From NCBI GenBank assembly GCA_008000375.1, contig SMOI01000014.1:98946-138082 (forward strand): a DNA stretch of 39,137 bases, read 5' to 3'. Shown here piece after piece: positions 18,001 to 20,782 of this stretch; the stretch's first letter is position 1, and the number at the start of each line of letters is the position of its first letter. The stretch comes from Poteriospumella lacustris. Taxonomy: Eukaryota; Sar; Chrysophyceae; Chromulinales; Dinobryaceae. Position numbers and translations under genes: made by a program. The notes beneath the pieces are model-generated. The model saw nothing but the letters and a program-made list of their open reading frames with translations. It was not told where the DNA came from and made no database searches.

Positions 18001-19812
18001 GACGTGGCGGCCAAATTGGCCATCTCGGAGGGTAAACAAGCCGATCTGGAGCAAGAGCGTTTGGAGCTGCAAGCGTTGAACTCGGAACGCTTCCGTCATC
18101 GCTTCTTGGAGCGCAATCGTCCTTGGATCTTGCAGCATTTGGTCGAGCTATTGATCCCCGAGGTGTTGGATCAGCCTGGTCCTGATGGTCGCCCAACGAT
18201 CGAGTACGTGCGCGATGTGTATGCGGAATTGATGGCGATGGGCGAAGGTCTGCGCAAACCAGGCGACCGTGAAGACATTTCGTCGGATGAGGAAGACGAG
18301 CTCGAGGCGATGCGTCGCAACTGGCCTCGCACCCCGTTGACTGGTGCAGCATTGGCAATTGCACGCATGTGGTTGGCCAAGGCACGCAAGCGACGTGCAT
18401 TCTTGAAGATGGTTCGTGGTATCATTGACCAGAACAAGAAATCGTCGTGTGAGAGCTGCGGTCGAACACCCGAGCAGAATCGTGACATCAAACTGACTTG
18501 CCACTTGGCTACCAATGCGGAACCGGATATTCATGCGATTGATCGCCTGATTTCCGGTTTCGAAGATCAGTTTGGTGCGGATGAGTTGGAGCCACAGCTC
18601 TGGAAGGCCTATTTCCGCGCACAGGCCGAGTACTGCACCAAATGCTCCATTTGTGATGACAACCTGGCGCAGGTGAAGATGGATCAAGCAGGTAGAGTGC
18701 CTGGTCCTTCACGGATGACCCGTCCGCAGGACATTTCCTCCGACGAGGAAGACGACATGGTCGAATTCGACCCGATCGTCGTGACGCGCACGTCTCCGGA
18801 GGGACGCATGATGAGCAAGTGGTTGGTCGCCGCTCGTCGTAAATTGGGCGGTGCCTTCCCTCGCCCGGATGCGCGTCGTCAGATGGAGCGTTACGCGCAG
18901 AAGTTGCGTGAATTGAAGATGAAGAAGGCGCGGGATATCGTTGGCAAGGCGCCTATCAAGACGGACGATGAGAAAGCGATGGAAGAAATCTCCGTCAACT
19001 CGGTCACGAAGGCCTTGGCCTTGCGCTGGATTCGTTTGGCGCGTGACAATTTGGATTCCAAGTTCCGTGGCCGTTCCGAGGCCTTCCGCGAAGATTTGGA
19101 CAATTTGTTGAACCAAATGCCCGAAGAAGATGACTGGTACTTTGGTGCGGCGTTACGGTTGGAAGGTAAAGATTTGTTGAAGAAGTCCGCGGAACTGGAA
19201 GACGATCGTCGTACCTTGGAAGCGGAAGCCGCCGTGAAGATTCACAAGATCGAAAACGACTTGAAGGATTACATCAAGGACCGTGAAGATGAAATTGAAC
19301 GAGAACGCAAGGCCTTCACGATCAAGTTGGCCCAACAGAATGATCGTATCAAGTTGGACATTGAAATGCGCCGCGAAGAGTTGGAAAAGTTAAAAGAAAC
19401 CCGCAAGAAGGAATTCCAAGGCATTGAACGCAAAGCGCGTGAAGAGTTTGGTGCGGCACCCACGGAAATGATTCAAGACCATCGCAATCAGCTCATCGCC
19501 ATCGATGAGTTGATGGAGAAGGAGCGTAAGGATACGGAGAACTACCGTACCGAAGAAGAGAAACAGGCCAAGGTCATGTTTGACCGTGCGGAGAAGATCA
19601 AGCGCGACGAAATGGAGCGCCGCAAGGCGATGGCCAGTGAGAATACGGCTCGTATTCGTGAAGAAGTGGCAGTGAAAGTGAAGGCTGCCGAGTCCGAGTG
19701 GCAGGGTCGTGCCGTTAAGTGGTTGGCGATCTCTCGTCGCAAGGTCCAAGTGAAGAAGCGCGAGGACGAAGAGGCCAAGGCTGGCAAGCGTAAGCGCAAG
19801 GGTGGAAAATAA
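1..19812 (+). CDS. Giant multi-domain surface membrane protein (IPT/TIG, GCC2/GCC3, polytopic, coiled-coil tail), 5'-partial
   Basis: The frame is open from base 1 (T-S-D-D-L...) to a TAA at 19810-19812, at least 6,603 codons. The true start and any signal peptide lie upstream; the first in-window ATG has no special status. Order seen: about 23 beta-rich repeats of 90-105 aa interleaved with IPT/TIG domains (1-10605), a Cys-rich GCC2/GCC3 region (10610-13200), a large membrane-proximal domain (13200-16320), about 9-10 hydrophobic helices (16330-17910), and a charged cytosolic tail ending in a coiled coil (17930-19812). Many N-x-S/T sequons fit a secreted ectodomain. IPT/TIG folds are Ig-like modules of receptors such as plexins and fibrocystin; GCC2/GCC3 repeats occur in protist surface proteins. 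I infer a plasma-membrane or ciliary receptor, adhesin or mechanosensor. The ligand is unknown and I recognise no named orthologue. No confirmed intron interrupts it (see 6496-6591). Confidence 0.9.
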   Translation, partial: TSDDLTSALMSAGIISSPSQVSVRKIPRPAGGMSWEVLFRDISVDEDNIAIAGFQAAISSGQGMQVNATIATIEHKRKPQVQRVFIEGHYYLYGYFTLSIGSSTTKLLSVNATQQRIRDEIMSQFGLDDVSVVPVIVDYVPGQYRAWDVTFNSNAGSVPIMTLGCNQVNDGSKTVACTVNEGQAATSEGITGSFYLQWGSLVSQPVLTTANASVVEKVVQELTGVDVEVSRYDDEYDGSCDWLITFLTDADSPRWLVPTKQSLNGTKASVFVTVEQTSSQLQGDYSLSFGGFDNSTRVVPYDVSPAGLELILESFDGISDVVVSTEALSLGTRYMVTFVSPQGNVDLLRVNGRGVNGSSSMVSSYEVVSGVGEMTGYFYLSKNGGDNAHAVEVSTSAFELEEILARDLLVNDVRVERLDLFGLDGMVYGADWLVTFDRYSVPLNAMVSSDNHLVSRVDVVVDRCCDIRLSFNDGWQFTSSEAAMLIDHAPAIESISPVSGPRNGGTQVLVQVSNLQLVQDRMYCMFGTIKADAVKLNDSIVSCYAPPHPLGTVSVVVDVYNRKGLVSRITSSASTFAFEKTPVIVNYGPKHILISEYAVVDVHVSSVGTLPATFVCKWNVTVRNPVLLNGLSYFTSESAAVVMSDTNLRCLSPLVRSFLNVDQLSNFVYETNATAVFKIVKNDQTETASGSIFLFSRPNVDSISPTVISTMGGSLVTVNGTNFVDSDDKKCILASRFEGNMTFISSTQVLCTVPPISVENAKHRVRVLGSYVRREVQVLKIFELASPGRITTLNGSISLSVDGYTSIPLSLYPVPDAIDVETALESIQRVHDVDVSKTIEAVHDDTDSLLWKVHNYRVTFVARDDDVPNIVVDMTDAYGLQTEDQITVSVITEGGSSSAAPEVQMWSIEQSNVTSETQLLSVFVPALSNEVQVIKVASNSPITGSFSLHFDGEATALLSPTSAAADVESALNALPSLGNVVVSREAVTGFGSVWHVTFLTFEGLRPKIDIESHSLASASTITATSNIVVNGTLPFYGNFTVSLNGVNYSEPISIFDDGQELETQLSRLSLYGDFSVSRYSASAARKEWLITYPPVHGDHAPVVVNTDGVTGTKVHSSVRALTNGTITLSGSYVVQFIGQNVTLDVADSEEDVQRKINRVLDQHHMERTVLVHQVASDPFYQQWELVYPIAYGNVAEISIDALHVKASGLQVQFGTVQNGTYIDLDGYFTLTVDGERTMPLLCNSSATTVKAALEDLRSVDEVVVVQTVGEIVEDGQSYYGFEWVVEFVDTTPIQHTGVVSLAINSSSLCDGVNTLCSAIELQRGQGSYLNLELTFDGQHFTTNDHIVELMSPLILNSVHPALGPNAGGTKVVIDIAPIPRILPSYQSYAVMCVFNDIFVSARFLSNSSVECFTPPFEFGSGAVSLALTINGQDYSANSIPYFYQSYTEDAISYSPVFGVVSGGTVVTILSSSLIPSSSAACKFGNVIVSATTSADGKMVCISPTMPAPIKVPLLFTINGQDFLTRSGMFYDFVANPVLTSIDPTQGSVILSNNIKITGQNFYEYSTEPVCIFGDVRVPATIHSSTTISCAAPPLQPIREVQRLDLMLPPVSPAVLNLTIESLPSQGDVYDIVLEEANFQDEILAIDVIPSGNSRIDSVTIATHTTPSPVAVLSFGSAGQFQEVQSVATDAGTQGEIQAIYLRAPFNSYAANYSEIQQIWIPSSVYNCTLKLGSYSTTLLSASSASTVQSAIRANLGSYGSGATVEVESTATYHVWTVEFSASLGDVVPLTAIANNGASLKVIVLSEGGFAEVQRVTISFSNPALQSGQLRLGLDTSDMTPNILYNASATDVRKALEQVSSIGKVHVTVSNPTSGVYQWDITFIQKLGSLSSLSVASSLGSGGSTSVQTLLAGTTKAISGTFQVTVAGLTTSSLSTSASSTTIAEAINALSSSFGVSCVRYDSLNGGSMILLYFDENLGDVPTVAVNTTSITGTAFGVQILTYQDGQLLGGNFVIEVSNSTGYFPTRELPYNASADEVKSAIESVAPQYVPITVSRSAKDTTNTYEWLITFPYLLETVNLLEVNGAGLSGPNVIINAYSIRKGQQPTIQQVSTTSSSPLSGYFYLYLEDTQSRAIPHDASVEYMQAVIEDMPNAGKVTVSRVSTSFVNDSTWNFDYLHPFDTPEQLRVNADLFFFERESFSWQITFLDRSGTVPKFTSCCDEWTTEDDSQVTLKSSISRDSQIKIEKLYAGTVSSPDAQVFLYIDGQATASLPISATAATVKDALEDVWTAGVDVTLLSTDVNGLNTFEVSFNNFSIPFLDAYVAPTLSLVRDSGVPATIDETSSFRWKYTPPAHEIQLLATNTTSSQTCTVYRNGQSISLSIPSNPDVSSLSAVFAAQMSLLGSVHVDDFTTAARKAGLVSASKVFRVIFEDTENILPMVCTSFHVKEIQNSTLVDLAGDVTIALPSYASTSQSSLPINGSAAAWEAILNGLYDDVNATTVSKTYTANDITFAITYVGRRFTDVNDLQLSSSNLEGTNADIVVSTTRQSAQISGDIVLSTSGGEYTLDIEDEPLAVQDDLRTLTGDSTVEVSSTVVPNGHLRWLLQYKMLSSESRVSIASSSLGNATVSSSIRQVGSVVPSGSFVLSFTMANGSTSTVQAQVADSASTMGSRLRRASPSAFNGISVSSWDNLMTGSKNWTLSLAPSSPLTTLSISSSSLSGTSPVIQLVKRTSKRSSFLGLFSVLNEQSSAVAHLQMNCTASDIYAAFASLFPTIDVGVTQSSNSSQHRTWLVSLTGLPLTLEQPQVVVSTSSSYSGTNSIASLKMSHVATSIPFFNVSGFSHFTLQWKSATLGSFNGSTTAAGMKSRIAQQYSFDFVYVEKYGTDNDTQFLVAVVDRLDLNMTANLTVIANGSVVELLRVFPTFQPLESATGLEFTMNERKCIETQGGVQCSFGYGYEISSPLSLMPTANEVQMALQSLRDINRVAVTRTTYENTVINGNYALRGSSYLITFLETSANSADSPTTDLNLFTWTPQVDMEKFDGDVFDTLDIPLVNVLLLNQSLGWRYRTTEVVKGYSNLDPRTVDVKISLNGQDLTLGAATFAYTPEPALLYIIPSRGPQSGGTEVIVIGTGFVKSSQLVCRFGKGQGHVVYAAKYVNSSAIICFSPPNAVPGPVELAVSNNGVFGPDPVFFTYDVPISISSVFPPLGPSTGNFSVIVGGGPFVDSDQLRCKFGSVSVQAFYLSGNSIKCFAPPYIPGVYALEVSVNDQDFTSSRTRFFYFRPPVLSRISPVSGPAVSSGTKVVVYGQNFVNTTYLTCRFGGSLTPGMYVSSNSIICPSPRLANESGGLLSSALSEQYNRYPDPAYVSLGLSTIDAKKLFPTAHFYPLYIQKLVTIEISNNNQDFTDSGISFLYQQDAYVTSILPNVGQVNSRTPIVVKGNHFVNSTTLRCRIGEYVSVPTFLATDQILCFTPQIPLITYSQGYVLDGNVFGLNTPESRASDTSPPGAPPNVVYVEVSNNGQDYTSNRLTFTFNIVCSPGYYCPQLNFIACPPGTFCPGEYNANFTLCPAGTYNPVAGQADCFRCPIGFICPEVGMQVPRICPPGFVCEVTGIIIADNPCPAGHFCLEGTGTSATTCGSPDLSSNMFPIMSHAELPSTLRRNRVSQGQQLFLGARNTGCWTNATDDFGLQGSSEPAHFWMERHLLPLALDSPFYPLRGKFCLDDSCMKLDDADDYEVSDYVFDYSASSFRLRRPVPCPAGVYCHPGTGVSSSNFKNFTTPQPCFESMYCPEGSAEPTGMGECPQGFYCPFGVRLACPAGTYCPRDGHWDPLPCPPGYFSAQIAMASCTQCPYGFICPGFGRVAPAICPPGYVCSRKGLTAPNLLCPAGFYCPNGTITSDPFRNDTTLRAYPCSPGTYCLTGVGFNSVKTGDFQYAQYCTEGFYCEAGSNNPRGSGLCPKGFICPLGTAAPQPTPKGKFASLNGTIEAASCLPGTYAPTVESTECYPCPPGTECGSAGMSVADVCAPGTYRATLAGNTGPVLCTACAQGFWSKNYGLREQGECTKCPTGTVCAVDGMTAPCSYSDLPLSFEPVFQYNGLPTLVYLYPSYMAKTYYTYLTCLELNDGYSDGIMDPFDQKYFYGELIPPYIDAFGRGPHFRSTDDFHLKFQTSAGCFVNTQRFGSPLYQRMTEYYGPQYNIQFEEKYQGYSLIATSGSSYYSGYFGPGSLFIDLPTARVFEPSYNCTKGFRLINESTTYYDSNGQTTTVYSDATFDPTGASREMVLGVDTLYPGTCEADVICWTAVANSTASQASACTPGYVCDEKTTSSESLYYLCRAGYACDYGTTPDRSLQATMGQFRKLCPAGYVCVDGTAWSNAYRTLCPAGYFCPTGTGDHRIGTMANDAANRRLNVTTINPSLRRRNVVYLSNDDVRVVSDQELLCMEGTDQDFLLRYEQQWLPEGEDLNNIYLSYLRKALPGRLPYQNDSLLTGYSDGNFYRPMAINKAIKSASLCARDHKWNYAKYADDRNDCDCITFFYVVAAVYRLWKCHSSGVLDDIGLASLREPFNGNRDAWFDRQSRTYVQCNFTSNHTYVNLTHGYIPHNPLRPSIGKNSDGVLNLKDGLELQFTWTESVYYYSYDTLKTQVRTEYNSEYTDLEAGTRDSIDAFIFDLYNAVSLIEEYGEVLEELIWLEEGVNYVGETELLPGRFDMCECQSMFKCPNGTTSAIGATSLSDCTSDLSSVLRRISVIPTWYNYTYPTELTGHLRNLTDFWELGGADASLADGEKTYPVGTIYARSNEVVTVTVDLRGLSFNMTYGKDYQISVYADCKPCPARYVCDYSGEPPTCSFPTVARQQELFDECLDRYNLTSCVLPNGYPVSCTNDSRRIESTFQEPDLYKCQQIPYFCDDQALPKQVWKIRTEDGIAMDAVYQEKSKYITDPVWQENENADGKAVYKFIRGCCQCERYILPYYFIDTTTDEGFPDNKHNLVQLSMLVLQDVELTIVMELLNGQYYQDFDSFIPDNMDFSIFTPSRALYSPANTPSRNTFMTIISQTVLSGNSIALPFNMPMQQKRSSGVSYVDIGLSGSTFFAFEYKILLGRISNLKQGDPFYEDRYATHLRNLYLEALSRGENVSLSDMGTVPDTEAISDELYSIPRKIDNIEYQSIWWTNEDPAQAGWLGLPYLPFFSNCKGSDNYIMLSKVFETDPDCQLVDYKDTVPVSPYPWSKELVPNSDRCNISTPESLQMATVNGVYQKWLDNYHGALYDCRYEEDISVVTTKTRWYEAGSNVQLFSLSIDPFPPSAYSPQYTTDVYGNVTYTSYWGRGKAIDAIRGTFQELPVSTPSSSSYGQVGVIPRLVRLTISYYQITQGQKRIVSAAIKFPAEFRCIALTTGGAVQQKLLAGGDIPQCVLNSNGGIESKAYTLEIQYNAFAWYELWNNFQFTPPIYFLFFVAAGLVTIMMTQFIWTVNRMLTKLRHPPPFHGLPFFYALAFPAAFGTILAITPIMFAILFYYQWFMSAADGGTICSADPNNTPSTMCLQNISDWSGDADPEVLRQGRQQLAIFALAVYCVILYGGMVIHNYSEEDQKTDLQRAAIQMARIKEKSGLTQKTTLVKKPEEEDDDEDELPPSESFKPFVWRRASYFLLTIMVVSCLMINMEFSYSSIFGDYVYYWLIGFDFMYQFLDMTVFEVICPDKMHYMPLTAGIGCTMEMTSFGAPNFAQFLLSGFVSLLISFLLKLYFNPALAEFLSVWPRWQIMLRRRFRGNKRLTREEKAKEELEWRRINEEIEINSEGIEPILDTMSDYAMDRISGFLAPYLYTCLLLFFDTNQISPTYGIKENQMIYYITFATVMIPFTFISDVWFLDAQELIHGWKIYDYLSYQRYRFSVREYRWMLRNPVVDESVGEGFQVVDSLCFSSQYYFLGGLLAFPIVLFVITITAFLRLNYNPFGDPCFMLMFLITFGIGEGMRVVYARLADVKVKRVGWRGLWATKQIEGTVDDDVAAKLAISEGKQADLEQERLELQALNSERFRHRFLERNRPWILQHLVELLIPEVLDQPGPDGRPTIEYVRDVYAELMAMGEGLRKPGDREDISSDEEDELEAMRRNWPRTPLTGAALAIARMWLAKARKRRAFLKMVRGIIDQNKKSSCESCGRTPEQNRDIKLTCHLATNAEPDIHAIDRLISGFEDQFGADELEPQLWKAYFRAQAEYCTKCSICDDNLAQVKMDQAGRVPGPSRMTRPQDISSDEEDDMVEFDPIVVTRTSPEGRMMSKWLVAARRKLGGAFPRPDARRQMERYAQKLRELKMKKARDIVGKAPIKTDDEKAMEEISVNSVTKALALRWIRLARDNLDSKFRGRSEAFREDLDNLLNQMPEEDDWYFGAALRLEGKDLLKKSAELEDDRRTLEAEAAVKIHKIENDLKDYIKDREDEIERERKAFTIKLAQQNDRIKLDIEMRREELEKLKETRKKEFQGIERKAREEFGAAPTEMIQDHRNQLIAIDELMEKERKDTENYRTEEEKQAKVMFDRAEKIKRDEMERRKAMASENTARIREEVAVKVKAAESEWQGRAVKWLAISRRKVQVKKREDEEAKAGKRKRKGGK
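1470..2350 (+). other. IPT/TIG domain cluster A (three domains, one degenerate)
   Basis: IPT/TIG hallmarks are I-x-x-I-S-P-x-x-G-P-x-x-G-G-T, then C-x-F-G, then a second Cys in a C-x-x-P-P context. The first copy (about 1470-1745) reads ISPVSGPRNGGTQVLV ... CMFG ... CYAPP. The second (about 1746-2095) is degenerate and lacks the G-G-T turn. The third (about 2095-2350) has ISPTVISTMGGSLVTVNG and CTVPP. These Ig-like folds interrupt the beta-repeat array. Confidence 0.75.
4057..4800 (+). other. IPT/TIG domain cluster B (three domains)
   Basis: Three consecutive copies start near 4057 (HPALGPNAGGTKVVI, CFTPP), 4345 (SPVFGVVSGGTVVTI, CKFG) and 4606 (IDPTQGSVILSNNIKITG, CIFG, CAAPP). Two end in N-G-Q-D-[YF], a closing strand common in this family. 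The third runs into a stretch of closely spaced E-[VI]-Q half-modules. Confidence 0.8.
6496..6591 (+). other. Possible 96-nt in-frame intron (exitron-like) inside the giant gene
   Basis: One beta module has about 32 extra residues between its V-S-R strand and its W-Q-I-T-F strand. The insert is bounded by GTGAAT at 6496 and by AG at 6590-6591 after a pyrimidine-rich run (TTGTTCTTCTTTG). It has no stop and a length divisible by three. Removing it joins ...STSF to SFSWQITF, the spacing seen in the other modules. It may equally be a true protein insertion. Confidence 0.35.
9313..10608 (+). other. IPT/TIG domain cluster C (four tandem domains)
   Basis: Starts near 9325 (IIPSRGPQSGGTEVIVIGTG), 9594 (VFPPLGPSTGNFSVIV), 9855 (ISPVSGPAVSSGTKVVVYG) and 10255 (ILPNVGQVNSRTPIVVKG). 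Each has a C-[RK]-[FI]-G Cys and a second Cys in C-x-x-P. Copies three and four carry insertions of about 40-50 aa before the last strand. The final strand, N-N-G-Q-D-Y-T, abuts the Cys-rich region. Confidence 0.85.
10609..13200 (+). repeat. GCC2/GCC3-type cysteine-rich repeats of the giant protein
   Basis: At least 18 copies of C-P-x-G-[FYT]-x-C-[PLE]-x-G type motifs occur (for example CPPGTFCPG, CPAGHFCLEG, CPAGTYCPRDG, CPPGTECGSAG). They form disulfide-rich units of about 30-50 aa. Two longer non-repeat inserts lie at about 10910-11260 and 12240-12890. A last isolated motif (CECQSMFKCPNGTTSA) is at about 14130-14190. This is the rigid stalk type seen in many protist surface proteins. Confidence 0.85.
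16330..17910 (+). other. Polytopic membrane region of the giant protein (about 9-10 helices)
   Basis: Hydrophobic segments read from the translation: about 16333-16400, 16450-16540, 16680-16740, 16915-16980, 17005-17070, 17155-17225, 17430-17480, 17525-17590, 17755-17830 and 17850-17910. An acidic loop (EEEDDDEDE) lies near 16850-16880. A long charged loop (about 17260-17420; RRRFRG, EEKAKEELEWRR) separates two sub-bundles, which fits a cytosolic loop. I do not recognise the bundle as a 7TM receptor, TRP/PKD or anoctamin family, so whether it transports anything is open. Confidence 0.7.
17930..19812 (+). other. Cytosolic tail with repeated W-L-x-x-A-R helices, acidic SSDEED sites and coiled coil
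   Basis: Four short basic helices share [MKR]-W-[LI]-x-x-[AS]-R: MWLAKARKRR (from 18367), KWLVAARRKL (from 18817), RWIRLARDNL (from 19024) and KWLAISRRKV (from 19717). The first two are each preceded by DISSDEED (18274-18300 and 18730-18756), a typical casein kinase 2 type site. Between them lie Cys pairs: SCESCG near 18445-18460, LTCH near 18500, and YCTKCSIC near 18630-18655, possibly a zinc site. From about 19170 the sequence is K/E/R-rich heptad-like coiled coil ending in a lysine-rich C terminus. Confidence 0.7.
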
Positions 19813-20181
19813 GCGAGAAAGAAAGAAAGGCGCATGGAGCGCTGAATATCACCAGAATATATCTATAACCAACGATACATACGAGATCCCAAGTTGATCG
19901 AAGGCTCTCTACGGACGCCCCCAAATCAACAAGAGCAAACAAAAAAACAAAAAACAAACAAACAAGCAAGAAAAAAACCCAGAAAAATGAAGAAAACGCC
20001 TCGTCGCGGCAAACACCGCAGAAAAAGAAAGAAAACTCCCAAGCGAGAGGCAGAAAAACAAAGAAAAACAAAGAAAAACAAAACAAAACAAAAAATGGCC
20101 AGAAAAATTAATATACGAGCAATGTGCGAGCGATATGGCGATTGGACAATGTTGAAGGTCGTCCGATAGCGTTTGAGTGGG

Positions 20182-20204
20182 CTGCGCATGTGCAAGATGC
20201 GCAG
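20182..20204. repeat. Perfect 8-bp inverted repeat with 7-nt loop
   Basis: CTGCGCAT (20182-20189) pairs with ATGCGCAG (20197-20204) around GTGCAAG. It lies 370 bp after the giant gene's stop codon. It could be a 3'-processing structure, a protein-binding site, or chance. Confidence 0.4.
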
Positions 20205-20711
20205 TTGACTCGGCCGCGGTCGTATGATTGGAAATGAGCGTCCTGGGTGGTCTTTTTTCGTTGGAAATGTGACAACATTTCGAGCGAAGCCAAGTTCATT
20301 CCGCCGCTCATTGATTTGACTGTTTTTTTCGTCTCAGACAGGCGGTGTGCATGCTTTACAGACCGCCTCTGTTGCTGGTCTGTCCCCTTTTCTATCACTT
20401 TGTGTTGTGCTACCCTCCTCTTAACAATCCTGTCATTCTATCTCACTCACATATCCAATATATACTCTAAACATTCTGTAAAAGACCATAAAAAAATACC
20501 ATATTTTCTCAAAATACCATGTGAAGAGGTAGTTAATGTGTAACGCCGTTCGTCGTTGTAGCCGTTACGGTTCGTCGCTGGCTCCTGCGTCTCCTCTGTG
20601 TGGTCCACTCACTTGTTCCACAACGTTAGTTCTCGTTCTTTTTCGTGCTTTGCTTGGCGATTCCGCGTAATAGCATTACAGCATCCATCGCTGGTGTTGG
20701 ATCGGAATAAA

Positions 20712-20720
20712 TCATTTGCT
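20712..20720 (+). promoter_or_regulatory. Initiator-like element for the Orai-like PH gene
   Basis: TCATTTGCT fits the oomycete initiator pattern TCA-N-T-Y-Y, with A (20714) as the inferred start of transcription, 69 nt before the ATG. No other ATG lies between, so the first AUG of such a transcript is the chosen start codon. TCATTTGCT recurs identically at the Ctf4 gene. Confidence 0.45.
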
Positions 20721-20782
20721 AGTTTCTGTCTGGGTTTATCAAAGCTTGTTGCGTTGTTATTTAGTGCTCGAAGAGAACCGCC

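Larger units (their letters stand above)
19813..20782. other. Intergenic region with A-rich tract
   Basis: Between the giant gene and the Orai-like gene. From about 19936 to 20105 the plus strand is almost free of T and very A-rich, with short tandem units (AAAGAAAAAC twice, then AAAAC units). This may be 3' UTR and a nucleosome-poor spacer. A lysine-rich frame through it (19894-20169) looks like a composition artefact. A hairpin (20182-20204) and a candidate initiator (20712-20720) are listed separately. I see nothing else. Confidence 0.6.

Noticed and set aside
19894-20169. 91-codon lysine/arginine-rich frame on the plus strand
   Set aside because: Its composition follows directly from the A-rich tract. 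It has no domain and lies in a likely 3' UTR.
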